Below are positions 1 to 7,483 of a stretch of 64,000 nucleotides of DNA, piece by piece. Position numbers and translations under genes: made by a program. Source of the stretch: Candidatus Aenigmatarchaeota archaeon (GTDB lineage Archaea; Aenigmatarchaeota; Aenigmatarchaeia; QMZP01; JAFGSV01); NCBI GenBank assembly GCA_016931255.1, contig JAFGFG010000008.1, forward strand, positions 1 through 64,000. The letters are read 5' to 3'. Every line of letters begins with the position of its first letter. The stretch's first letter is position 1. A model generated the notes under the pieces. That model was not told where the DNA came from. It ran no database searches and was given only the letters and a program-made list of their open reading frames with translations.

Positions 1-88
1 AATTTCAGCTCTGAAAAAATTCTCAGCTCTGTTTCACGAGGAGAATTTTTTCGAGGAAATTGAACTTCCCTTAAGCCCGATGTTATAC
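1..88 (+). other. integron-type attC site, left end cut by window
   Basis: A long imperfect hairpin ends in the box GTTATAC at 82-88, which resembles the simple-site consensus GTTRRRY of integron attC sites. Bases 13-24 pair perfectly with 41-52, 9-11 with 53-55 and 1-6 with 56-61. Base 12 and bases 7-8 are left unpaired on one strand only, like the extrahelical bases by which an integron integrase recognises a folded attC. The partner of 62-88, with the opposite box, would lie to the left of the window. One base of the box departs from the strict consensus. The identification rests on structure and on the second site at 2497-2589. Confidence 0.65.
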
Positions 89-121
89 GCAAGTTTCGGG
101 GGCTCGCCAACGGAAAGAACA

Positions 122-129
122 TTTTATAA
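122..129 (+). promoter_or_regulatory. TATA box of the cassette protease gene
   Basis: TTTTATAA lies about 26 bases before the ATG at 152, the spacing expected for an archaeal leaderless transcript. It is inside the putative cassette, so the cargo gene would carry its own archaeal promoter. Confidence 0.55.
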
Positions 130-151
130 AGAATTTACATGAGCTTTTATT

Positions 152-1210
152 ATGACTGCTCATCAGCACAAAAGAAAATCAAATAGAGGTGTTTGCCATT
201 ATCATTTATGCAGAAAAAGAACAGAAATCCATAAATGCAAATATTGTGGTGAATCTTTCTGCAAAGAACATCTGAAAGCAAAACCGCCGGGTTTGCCTCG
301 TTTTGAAGGGACAAGTCATCAAGGCCGCCTTTTTATGGAAGAATGGCAAAATCCGGGCGGTCATCCATGTATGCCTTTTCTAAGCCATTGGGAAGCAGAG
401 AATGAAAGGAAGGAAAAAGAATATAGCCAAGCTTTGGACAGACTAATCAAATCTAAACCAATTCAATTTGAGAAAGAAGAGAAGCTATACGAACCTGAAT
501 ATGAACAACCCATAAGTGAAAAGAGGCCAAGATATCATCCTCAATATTTTTTTGAGAGTGATAACTTTTCAACAAAGTTCATAAAAAGAGTTTCAAATAG
601 AATACCAAGTTTGAGCAAGTGTATGGAATATTTAGTTATTTTAGTGTTCGTGTTAGGTTTCATTTTACCAATATTTCTTTTTTTCATTCATTTAGATATG
701 CAATATGTCATAGGAAATCCAAAGCCATTATATCTTTATGATATTGGTTCATCATGTTCTAATGAAACTAATATAATTTCTTCCTTAAATCACCTCTCTG
801 AAGAAACAGGAGTCAAATTTGTTCGTTTACAAAGTCCTCTGGCTCTCTTGTCTGGAGGTATAAGTTATAGTTGTGCTAGTGTAATATCTGATTCTGGTGC
901 AGTAGGAGAAGCAGAATCTGGATTTATAGGTGTTTCATGGTTCATCATAGCATGGAATCACATAAGATTATCCTCCGTTAGTCAAGAAGTTATTTTACAT
1001 GAAACCCTTCACGTAATGGGATTTGGTCATAGCGAAAACCCAACAAGTATCATGTATCCTTACGTCAATCAACAAGGGTTAGAGAATGAATTAAAAGATT
1101 TTATAAGAAACTGGTATGCCCGCAACCCTGTAGCATATTTCAATATAGTTCCACTAAATCTTTTATGGATGCTATTTTTTATAGCAATAATATTTCTTTA
1201 TAAAAAATAA
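152..1210 (+). CDS. AN1-type zinc finger / transmembrane / metzincin protease fusion
   Basis: The 352-residue protein has three visible parts. Residues 14-75 hold an AN1-like zinc finger (Cys14, Cys19, Cys28, Cys31, Cys36, His39, then a late His-Pro-Cys). Residues about 158-180 form a membrane helix. Residues about 195-325 form a metalloprotease domain with the full metzincin motif HExxHxxGxxH (His283, Glu284, His287, His293) and a downstream Met-turn (IMYP). A second membrane helix ends the chain. The likely topology puts the zinc finger in the cytoplasm and the protease outside. AN1 fingers fused to membrane proteases are an archaeal theme, usually with rhomboids; a metzincin partner is unusual. 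The gene ends exactly against the stop of the convergent HEPN gene. The substrate is unknown. Confidence 0.75.
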   Translation: MTAHQHKRKSNRGVCHYHLCRKRTEIHKCKYCGESFCKEHLKAKPPGLPRFEGTSHQGRLFMEEWQNPGGHPCMPFLSHWEAENERKEKEYSQALDRLIKSKPIQFEKEEKLYEPEYEQPISEKRPRYHPQYFFESDNFSTKFIKRVSNRIPSLSKCMEYLVILVFVLGFILPIFLFFIHLDMQYVIGNPKPLYLYDIGSSCSNETNIISSLNHLSEETGVKFVRLQSPLALLSGGISYSCASVISDSGAVGEAESGFIGVSWFIIAWNHIRLSSVSQEVILHETLHVMGFGHSENPTSIMYPYVNQQGLENELKDFIRNWYARNPVAYFNIVPLNLLWMLFFIAIIFLYKK

Positions 1211-1786
1211 CTATCTAATTGTCATTTCTTGTAATTCCTTTGTCTTCTTTCCAATAATCTCAACCATCTTTTCATCCAACTCATTCAAAACAAGCTTTAT
1301 CTTACTTACAAACTCTCTCGCGTTTCTCATCACAACGTCAGTTTCCTTGTAGTTTATGGAAATTCCATACTGGACGGTTTCTCTCGCCCTTTTGATTTTC
1401 CAGAGGTAATCAATGTATTTTTCGCCTATTGTTATAGCTTCAATCTTGTCTTTCCTTTCTTTCAACTCGTTGAATTTTCCTATCAAATCCCTGCTTATCT
1501 GCTCACCGAAAAAATATTCCAGAACCGCCGCGGTTGTGGCATGGTCTTTGCTTTCCAGACCTATTTTTGTGAGCAACGACATGGCAGATTGATACATCGC
1601 GTAATAAGCGGAAATAACAACCCAATCCTCGTGCCCGAGTTTGCTCAAATCAGTCATAACTATCAGATTGTGGTCTGCTTTCCTGACATGACCCTCGCTC
1701 AGATAATTATTTGGTTTGGATACTCTGAGGCCTCTCTCTTCTTTGGCCCTTTTCATCGACTTTACAATCATGTCTTTTGCCTTCAT
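1211..1786 (-). CDS. HEPN-domain protein, putative toxin of HEPN/MNT module
   Basis: The 191-residue protein has the HEPN helical core: a YYAMYQSAMSLL helix near residues 61-72, a Lys/His-containing turn (KDHATTAAVLEYFF) and a charged helix ending KRARETVQY. HEPN proteins paired with minimal nucleotidyltransferases are usually RNases neutralised by their partner. The classic R-x4-6-H catalytic motif is not obvious; Arg135...Tyr140 occupies its place, so RNase activity is uncertain. Translation is coupled: the ATG overlaps the stop of the upstream nucleotidyltransferase gene by 4 bases. Confidence 0.75.
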   Translation of the reverse strand: MKAKDMIVKSMKRAKEERGLRVSKPNNYLSEGHVRKADHNLIVMTDLSKLGHEDWVVISAYYAMYQSAMSLLTKIGLESKDHATTAAVLEYFFGEQISRDLIGKFNELKERKDKIEAITIGEKYIDYLWKIKRARETVQYGISINYKETDVVMRNAREFVSKIKLVLNELDEKMVEIIGKKTKELQEMTIR

Positions 1787-2367
1787 TTGAACACCAAATT
1801 CACGAATCTTTCCGCACCATATAAAATATAGTGGTCTTTTATAACTTCTTTGATGAGGGCTTTGTCTTTTTGTTTTTTGAAATCGCCTGATGCCATCAAT
1901 ACAACGTTAACCTCTTTGCCATATTTTGCATACACCTCTTTTGTTATTTTGTCTACACCAGCTTTTGTTTCGCTTATCAGCAGAATATCAATGTCGCTTT
2001 CTTTTGTCGCTGTGCCTTTGGCATGCGAGCCAAATAAAACAACTGAAACCGGATTGACTGATTCAGTCATTTTAACAAAATCGTCTAATATTATTTTTAG
2101 TTCCTTGTTTGAATTGTACAAATCATTTTTCTTTTCAATTTCACTTAGATTTACCAATGCGATTGTTTTTTCGGTTTCTAAATTTAGAGAACAAAGATAG
2201 GATTTGCCTGCTTTTTCTTTTGTGATTACATTATCTTTGATTAGCTTATTAACAGTTCTGTGGACGAATGAATAATATTCTTCTAGGGACTTGGCTATTT
2301 CATTTATAGTGAACTTTCGTTCCACATTTCTTGCCAATAAATCAACGATTTTCAATTCAAGTTTCAT
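1783..2367 (-). CDS. winged-helix / minimal nucleotidyltransferase (MNT) antitoxin
   Basis: The 194-residue protein has an N-terminal winged helix (about 1-60) and a C-terminal polymerase-beta-type nucleotidyltransferase core. The signature GSHAKGTATKESDID gives the Gly112-Gly/Ser pair and metal-binding Asp125 and Asp127. In HEPN/MNT modules the nucleotidyltransferase inactivates the HEPN toxin by complexing or by adding AMP. The fused winged helix suggests this antitoxin also represses its own operon through the palindromes just upstream. It is first in a two-gene operon with the HEPN gene, inside the attC-bounded cassette. Confidence 0.8.
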   Translation of the reverse strand: MKLELKIVDLLARNVERKFTINEIAKSLEEYYSFVHRTVNKLIKDNVITKEKAGKSYLCSLNLETEKTIALVNLSEIEKKNDLYNSNKELKIILDDFVKMTESVNPVSVVLFGSHAKGTATKESDIDILLISETKAGVDKITKEVYAKYGKEVNVVLMASGDFKKQKDKALIKEVIKDHYILYGAERFVNLVFK

Positions 2368-2369
2368 AT

Positions 2370-2414
2370 TATCACTATTTATGATAATATTATCACTATA
2401 AGTGATATATAAAC
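2370..2414 (-). promoter_or_regulatory. promoter and repeated palindromic operator of HEPN/MNT operon
   Basis: TATCACT-ATA-AGTGATA at 2391-2407 is a palindrome with 7-base arms. A related copy, TATCACTATTTATGATA, lies at 2370-2386, 21 bases away and so on the same helix face. On the minus strand TTTATATA (about 2405-2413) fits a TATA box with a start near 2382. A repressor bound at both copies would cover the start site. Control by the antitoxin's winged helix is inferred. Confidence 0.6.
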
Positions 2415-2496
2415 CTTTCGCCGGCTCGCCCCCGAAACCTTTTCGCCCGTCAGCCTTCGGCTGAACGTTGCACTCGGGTTCGTTCCTGAAGGAAGC

Positions 2497-2589
2497 GTAT
2501 AACAGCGATTAAGCGGTTCACTTCGTTGCACTCGTTCACCCGTATTTTCTCGCTCTGCTCGAAAACATCGCTTAATCGCGATGTTATGC
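2497..2589 (+). other. integron-type attC site (right end of cassette)
   Basis: The site has the four-part attC arrangement: GTATAAC box (2497-2503), an 11-base arm GCGATTAAGCG (2505-2515), a 53-base variable loop, the exact complementary arm CGCTTAATCGC (2569-2579), and GTTATGC (2583-2589). The spacers between box and arm are unequal (1 versus 3 bases), giving the strand asymmetry seen in folded attC sites. The loop contains a smaller TTTTC/GAAAA hairpin. One base in each box deviates from the RYYYAAC/GTTRRRY consensus. It is not a terminator, since no U-tract follows. Confidence 0.7.
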
Positions 2590-2672
2590 TCAATTGCGAG
2601 TCCGCCTCTGACGAGATTGCCGCCGTCATACCTGCAGTTGACCCCCAGAAGGCATGCGCTGCAAAGTCTCAT
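2584..2672 (-). pseudogene. 5' remnant of tudS-like (DUF523) gene cut by cassette boundary
   Basis: Reading leftward from an ATG at 2672, the frame gives MRLCSACLLGVNCRYDGG, the characteristic N-terminus of DUF523/TudS thiouracil desulfurase proteins with its conserved cysteines. Similarity stops after about 20 residues, and the frame then runs into the attC sequence. The rest of the gene is absent from the window. A second in-frame ATG at 2693 is possible. The simplest reading is that the attC-bounded insertion split or truncated this gene; an assembly join is the alternative. Confidence 0.6.
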
Positions 2673-2721
2673 GACTATGCTTTGGCGTGACATTTATTAA
2701 AAATGGAGCATTAGTGTAAGT

Positions 2722-3744
2722 ATGAAAGTGGCGATGTACTACAGCAACAGCGACGTCCGCCTTGAGGAAATGAAAAAGCCCAAGGCAGGCAAAGGCGAGA
2801 TACTGCTGAAGGTCATGGCCAGCGGCATATGCGGCTCTGACATAATGGAATGGTACAGGATAAAGAAGGCACCGCTTGTTCTAGGCCATGAGGTTGCAGG
2901 AGACATAGCTGAAGTTGGCGAAGGAGTGACAGGCTTCCGTGTCGGAGACCGCGTAACTGTCACGCATCATGTTCCGTGCGGCGACTGTAACTACTGCAGG
3001 GATGACAACTCAACAATGTGCGAGACTCTGAGAACCACGAAATTCTACCCCGGCGGCTTTTCCGAGTACCTCCGCGTTCCGGGAATAAACGTGAAGAAAG
3101 GCACATTAATTCTTCCAAAGAGCGTATCTTATAATGAAGGCACGTTCGTGGAACCGCTCGGCTGTGTAATACGCGGCCAGAGGAAGGCTCAGGTGAAAAA
3201 GAATCATAATGTGCTTGTCCTTGGTTCGGGCCTTTCCGGACTTCTGCATATAAAACTAGCAAAGGCAATAGGCTGCCGGAATGTGATAGCAACAGATGTA
3301 AGCGCTGACAGAAGAAAAGCCGCGCTGAAATCGGGTGCTGACAGCGTTATAGACGCAAATGAGAATGTTCCTGAGAAACTCATGGAGCTGAACAATGGCC
3401 GTCTGGCTGACCGTGTCATTGTCTGCACCGGAGCTGCACAGGCATTCGGGCAGGCGCTTGAGTCAGTGGACCGGGGAGGAACCGTCCTTTTCTTCGCATC
3501 AATGAAACCGGATGAGAGACTGCCTGTGCCTGTTGAGCACCTCTGGAAGAACGGAATAAGCATAGTGACTACATACGCCGCTGACATGAAAGACCTTCAG
3601 GATGCGCTGAGGCTCATTGAAGAGAAGACCGTGACTGTCGGTGACATGGTCACGCACGAGCTTCCATTGGAAAAGATAGGGGAAGGATTCAGACTGTTCG
3701 CCTCCGGTAAATCGATAAAGGTAATAATAAAGCCTTACCAATAA
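2722..3744 (+). CDS. zinc-dependent medium-chain alcohol/polyol dehydrogenase
   Basis: The 340-residue protein is a full-length MDR-family dehydrogenase. Cys37, His56 and Glu57 are the catalytic zinc ligands. Cys86, Cys89, Cys92 and Cys100 form the structural zinc lobe. The nucleotide fold has GSGLSG near residue 168. The family oxidises alcohols, threonine or polyols, or reduces aldehydes, with NAD(P). The gene lies 14 bases upstream of a class II aldolase on the same strand, so the two probably act in sequence on one sugar-derived substrate. Reduction of the aldolase's aldehyde product is a reasonable inference. Confidence 0.85.
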   Translation: MKVAMYYSNSDVRLEEMKKPKAGKGEILLKVMASGICGSDIMEWYRIKKAPLVLGHEVAGDIAEVGEGVTGFRVGDRVTVTHHVPCGDCNYCRDDNSTMCETLRTTKFYPGGFSEYLRVPGINVKKGTLILPKSVSYNEGTFVEPLGCVIRGQRKAQVKKNHNVLVLGSGLSGLLHIKLAKAIGCRNVIATDVSADRRKAALKSGADSVIDANENVPEKLMELNNGRLADRVIVCTGAAQAFGQALESVDRGGTVLFFASMKPDERLPVPVEHLWKNGISIVTTYAADMKDLQDALRLIEEKTVTVGDMVTHELPLEKIGEGFRLFASGKSIKVIIKPYQ

Positions 3745-3758
3745 TCTAATGTGGTAAT

Positions 3759-4343
3759 ATGGGAGACGAGTATGTGGGACGAAAATTCAGAACTGAATTC
3801 AAGAGCAATGATATTCCCCAGGACACGAGGATATACGAGATAATAAGACTCGGCGAGAAGTTCAAGAAAATGGGACTTCTTCCTGACGAGGACGGAGGGC
3901 ATGCAGGCAATTTCAGTTTCCGTAACTCAAAGGGATTTGTCATAACATCCGGCGGAAGAGACAAGGGAAATCTCAGCCAGAAGAATTTCGTGCAGGTTCT
4001 CAATGTCAACGTGGATTCCGGAAGGGTTATTGTCAAAGGCGAGGAGCAGCCGTCCTCAGAGACATTAACTCATCATCTTCTCTATTCAGGAAGGAAATCA
4101 GTCAATGCTGTCATACATGTTCACGATGATATCGTGCTTAAGAACGCGCACAAGCTGAACATAAAGTCCACTGAAAGGAAACATCCATACGGAACAGCGG
4201 AACTGGCCAAAGACATATACAAAAGCATTGGCAGGGAAAATTTCCTGGCAGTACGCGGTCACGGAGTCATTGCCACGGGAAAGAGCCTCTGGGAAGCGGG
4301 AAAGATTATAGAAACCATGCACCACGCAGCTGAGAATATATAA
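3759..4343 (+). CDS. class II aldolase/adducin family enzyme
   Basis: The 194-residue protein has the fuculose-1-phosphate-aldolase fold. Zinc ligands are visible as His120 and His122 (VIHVHDD) and His168 (RGHGV), with the catalytic acid at Glu101 (PSSETL). Family members cleave ketose-1-phosphates to dihydroxyacetone phosphate and an aldehyde, epimerise ribulose-5-phosphate, or dehydrate methylthioribulose-1-phosphate. The dehydrogenase upstream and the MTA phosphorylase 1.8 kb downstream favour cleavage of a 5-deoxy- or 5-methylthio-ribulose-1-phosphate, but this is inference. The stop abuts that of the convergent permease. Confidence 0.8.
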   Translation: MGDEYVGRKFRTEFKSNDIPQDTRIYEIIRLGEKFKKMGLLPDEDGGHAGNFSFRNSKGFVITSGGRDKGNLSQKNFVQVLNVNVDSGRVIVKGEEQPSSETLTHHLLYSGRKSVNAVIHVHDDIVLKNAHKLNIKSTERKHPYGTAELAKDIYKSIGRENFLAVRGHGVIATGKSLWEAGKIIETMHHAAENI

Positions 4344-5666
4344 CTACTTAACGTCAATGTCAACATTGACTTTGACATCAACCTTCGTTCTCTTGAAGAC
4401 ATTGTAAATTATCACTCCTGCGAATATCAGCAGCGTCTCGAATATCAGTATGTTTACATCCACGAAGAAAAGCATGAGAAGGCTTACAATGAGACCGAGC
4501 ATTGCTGTCAGAGGCACCTTCCCGATGCTGAGAGGTATCCTGAACGGGCGCTTCTCGTGCGGTTCCCTGTACCTGAGCACTATGACTGAAAGGTTTACGA
4601 AGACGAATGCCACGAAAATGCTTGTTGTTGTCACGTTGGCTATGAATGCGAGGTCTCCTGCGAAGAGGAATGCCATGGATGCGAACATGGTCGCCAGTAT
4701 CGCTACGTAAGGAGTTCTTGTTCTCTTGTGCACCTTTGAAAGGAACTCCGGCATGCTGCCGTCGCGTGATATTCCATACATCATCCTTGAGGACACTATC
4801 AGGCATATGAGTATGGTGTTGCCCGTTGAGAACAGCGCGACTATGCTCATCCAGAAAGCAGCTCCCGGTCCAAGTGCATGATCCACTATGAGCGACAGTG
4901 GGGCATTGGACTGCGAAAGGGCCTCCCAGCCGACGATGCCTATCGCAGCCACTGCGACAAGTATGTAGAGGATGGTCGATATGCCGAGGGACAGGAGCAT
5001 GGCCTTGGGAACAACGTTCCTCGGATCCTTCGTCTCTTCGGACATGTTGGCTATATCCTGGAATCCTATGAAAGCAAAGAACATCAGCGCCGCTCCGCTC
5101 ATTATCCCTGTTAAGCCTGCGGGGGAGAATGCGAAGTCCACTGTAGCGTCAAAGAACATGAAGCCCAGCGCTATTATGAATATCAGACCGCCAGCCTCAA
5201 TGAGCGTTGCGACTACATTGAAGTTGCTGGATTCCTCTATTCCCCAGAAATTCAGTATGGAGAATATTGCTATTATTCCAACAGCGACAGGAATTACGGG
5301 AGCTGCCGTGATTATCTTCTGGAAGTAGCCGGCGAATCCGAGCGAGACCGCTGAGGCAGATACCACAAGCGCCAGCACAAGGACCCATCCTACGACGAAC
5401 GCCACCTTCCTGTTGAACGCCCTCTTGGTGTAGGTGTATTCTGCCGCGTCCTTGGGCATCATAGAGTTCAGTTCGCAGTAGCTCAGTCCTGTGAATGCTG
5501 AGACAATTGCTGCTATCACGAAAGACAGCCACACTGCATTGCCCGCTATTCCAGCGCCTTCGCCAAGAAGCGCGTATATACCCGCGCCGAGGATTATGCC
5601 TACGCCGTACATCGTCATCTCGAAAAGCCCGAGGCTCTTCTCAAGCGTGGGCTCCTGCTTTGCCAT
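4344..5666 (-). CDS. APC-family amino acid permease
   Basis: The 440-residue integral membrane protein has about 12 hydrophobic helices and the APC-superfamily N-terminal signature (GIILGAGIYALLGEGAG) in helix 1, the substrate- and cation-binding unwound segment. The family imports amino acids or polyamines driven by ion gradients, or exchanges them. The substrate cannot be told from sequence. The C-terminus is a short charged tail with alternating Val/Asp/Lys. It is transcribed toward the aldolase gene and probably has its own promoter in the gap before yjbQ. Confidence 0.88.
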   Translation of the reverse strand: MAKQEPTLEKSLGLFEMTMYGVGIILGAGIYALLGEGAGIAGNAVWLSFVIAAIVSAFTGLSYCELNSMMPKDAAEYTYTKRAFNRKVAFVVGWVLVLALVVSASAVSLGFAGYFQKIITAAPVIPVAVGIIAIFSILNFWGIEESSNFNVVATLIEAGGLIFIIALGFMFFDATVDFAFSPAGLTGIMSGAALMFFAFIGFQDIANMSEETKDPRNVVPKAMLLSLGISTILYILVAVAAIGIVGWEALSQSNAPLSLIVDHALGPGAAFWMSIVALFSTGNTILICLIVSSRMMYGISRDGSMPEFLSKVHKRTRTPYVAILATMFASMAFLFAGDLAFIANVTTTSIFVAFVFVNLSVIVLRYREPHEKRPFRIPLSIGKVPLTAMLGLIVSLLMLFFVDVNILIFETLLIFAGVIIYNVFKRTKVDVKVNVDIDVK

Positions 5667-5702
5667 AAGAATAATTTGTCGGAGGCTGTTAAAATTAATT
5701 CT

Positions 5703-6116
5703 CTAACCAATGACCTGTATCACGACTTCCCTGTTCCTCGGCCTCGTGTCGAAGTCCAGTACTGCAATCTGCTGCCATGTGCCGAGAAGGAGATTTCCGT
5801 CTTTGAACGGGACTGTTATTCCCGGTCCCGTCAATGTTGCCCTCACATGGGAGGCGCCGTTGTCGTCGCCCCATGTCTTGTGGTGCTCGTAATCCTGTCC
5901 GTACGGCGCAATCTTCTCGAACACCTTCCTGACATCCCTGACAAGATTGGGCTCATACTCTATGGTTGAGACGGAAGCTGTCGAGCCGTTGATGAAGATG
6001 ACAGCAGAGCCTTCCTTCTTTCCTGAATCGCTGACCGTCTTCTGCACCTTGGCAGTAATGTCTATTATGTCGCCGTTTCCTTCGCTTTTCACGAAAATTG
6101 TCTCTGTTTTCACCAT
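5703..6116 (-). CDS. yjbQ: YjbQ/UPF0047 family protein
   Basis: The 137-residue protein matches the YjbQ family over its full length, with the conserved core SAVIFINGSTASVST, then EYEPNLVRD and HVRATLTGPGITVPF near the C-terminus. The family forms small homo-oligomers. Bacterial members have weak thiamine-phosphate synthase activity, but the physiological role is unsettled. It is divergent from mtnP with about 45 bases between the starts, so the two share an intergenic promoter region. Confidence 0.85.
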   Translation of the reverse strand: MVKTETIFVKSEGNGDIIDITAKVQKTVSDSGKKEGSAVIFINGSTASVSTIEYEPNLVRDVRKVFEKIAPYGQDYEHHKTWGDDNGASHVRATLTGPGITVPFKDGNLLLGTWQQIAVLDFDTRPRNREVVIQVIG

Positions 6117-6161
6117 GAGTAATATTTTAAATCCTGAAATAAATTCTTCATATTGGTTTAC

Positions 6162-6953
6162 ATGGAAGCAAAAGCAAAGATTGCGATTATAGGCGGTACA
6201 GGTCTTGCTGACTCCAACTTATTCAAATTCATTGAACATATTGAGGTGAAGACGCCTTTCGGCAAGCCTTCAGGAAAGATAACTATAACGGATTTCAACG
6301 GGACCATGGTCGCATTCCTTCCCAGGCACGGCGCAGGCCATGTCATACCTCCTCATAAGGTCAACTACAGGGCGAACATACACGCGCTGAAAGAGCTGGG
6401 TGTTGAGCACATACTTGCATTTACTGCAGTCGGTTCCCTCAGGGATGATATGAAACCCGGTGACATTGTCATACCTGACCAGTTCATAGACATGACCAAA
6501 AGAAGGGAGCTCACATTCTACGACGGCCCGAAGGTTGTCCATATATCTGCTGCTGACCCCTTCTGCGCAAACCTCCGTAAGCTGGCGGCCGATGTTGTCA
6601 AAAAGCTGGGCATACGCCATCACGGAAATGGCACTTACATATGCGTCGATGGACCGAGATTCTCCACGCGTGCCGAATCAAAGCTCTGGAAAATAATGAA
6701 GGCTGATGTTGTCGGCATGACTCTCGTTCCGGAAGCCCAGCTTGCAAGGGAAGCTGAGATATGTTATCTTTCGGTTTCCAGTGTCACTGACTATGATGTC
6801 TGGGCGGACAAACCGGTGAATGCTTCTGATATCATAGAGACCATGAAGAAGAATTCAGAGAATGTCGTATACATTGTCAGGGAGATTATTCCCCTGATAA
6901 AAGGCAAGCGGGTCTGCGAATGCGCCACTGCGCTGAAGAATGCGGAGCTTTGA
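6162..6953 (+). CDS. mtnP: S-methyl-5'-thioadenosine phosphorylase
   Basis: The protein of about 263 residues belongs to the PNP/MTAP phosphorylase family. Features include GGTGLADS at the N-terminus, a phosphate-binding PRHGAGH segment and the VVGMTLVPEAQLAREAEICY substrate loop. It releases adenine and 5-methylthioribose-1-phosphate from methylthioadenosine, and often handles 5'-deoxyadenosine or purine nucleosides. The ATG at 6162 is preferred over an in-frame TTG at 6153. It is followed 2 bases after its stop by adenine phosphoribosyltransferase, so the adenine released is reclaimed at once. Confidence 0.85.
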   Translation: MEAKAKIAIIGGTGLADSNLFKFIEHIEVKTPFGKPSGKITITDFNGTMVAFLPRHGAGHVIPPHKVNYRANIHALKELGVEHILAFTAVGSLRDDMKPGDIVIPDQFIDMTKRRELTFYDGPKVVHISAADPFCANLRKLAADVVKKLGIRHHGNGTYICVDGPRFSTRAESKLWKIMKADVVGMTLVPEAQLAREAEICYLSVSSVTDYDVWADKPVNASDIIETMKKNSENVVYIVREIIPLIKGKRVCECATALKNAEL

Positions 6954-6955
6954 TT

Positions 6956-7483
6956 ATGACCGATTCGCTGAAGAAGAAGATACGTACTGTCCCCGACTGG
7001 CCCAAAAAGGGCATCCAGTTCAGGGACATCACCACCCTGATAAAGGACCCGAAGGGCTTTCAGGAGACGTGCGACCTTCTCTATGATGCTTACAAAGGCA
7101 AGGACATAGATGTCATAGCAGGCATAGAGTCAAGGGGATTCATATTCGGTTCTGTTCTCGCCTACAAGATGGGCAAAGGTCTTGTTCTGATAAGGAAGCC
7201 CGGAAAGCTTCCTGCCGAGACAGTAAGCCAGGAATATGAGCTCGAATATGGAACAGATAAGATAGAGATGCATCTGGATGCAATAAAGCGTGGTGACCGC
7301 GTGCTTCTGGTTGACGACCTTCTTGCAACAGGAGGCACCATGGAAGCTGCAGCCAAATTAATACAGAAGCAGGGCGGGAAGGTGGTCGGCTGCGCATTCG
7401 TCATAGAGCTTCCGGAACTGAACGGACGCAGAAAGCTGGGAAAGTTCGAGCTGTTCAGGCTTGTGGACTTTGAAGGCGAGTGA
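6956..7483 (+). CDS. apt: adenine phosphoribosyltransferase
   Basis: The 175-residue type I phosphoribosyltransferase has the PRPP-binding loop VLLVDDLLATGGT and the adenine-family segment AGIESRGFIFG. It makes AMP from adenine and PRPP. The ATG at 6956 lies immediately after the mtnP stop and gives the normal APRT N-terminus (KIRTVPDWPKKGI...), so the earlier in-frame ATG at 6920 is rejected. The mtnP-apt pairing couples release and salvage of adenine. Its 3' end overlaps the convergent gene by 29 bases. Confidence 0.9.
   Translation: MTDSLKKKIRTVPDWPKKGIQFRDITTLIKDPKGFQETCDLLYDAYKGKDIDVIAGIESRGFIFGSVLAYKMGKGLVLIRKPGKLPAETVSQEYELEYGTDKIEMHLDAIKRGDRVLLVDDLLATGGTMEAAAKLIQKQGGKVVGCAFVIELPELNGRRKLGKFELFRLVDFEGE

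Larger units (their letters stand above)
83..2583 (+). mobile_element. putative integron gene cassette carrying protease and HEPN/MNT genes
   Basis: The segment lies between the cleavage points of two attC-like sites (G^TT at 82/83 and 2583/2584). That is the layout of a gene cassette: one forward gene begins shortly after the left box, and an attC closes the right end. It is visibly richer in A+T than the flanking chromosome. At about 2.5 kb with three genes it is long for a cassette, and two genes run backwards, as toxin-antitoxin cassettes can. Both transcription units have archaeal TATA boxes, so the cargo looks archaeal. No integrase is in the window, so it may belong to an array further left or to an attC cluster lacking integrase. 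Confidence 0.6.

Noticed and set aside
2379-2693. A 104-codon minus-strand frame as one intact gene
   Set aside because: Only the first 20-odd codons match DUF523. The rest runs through the attC hairpin and AT-rich promoter sequence, so it is a remnant read into non-coding DNA.
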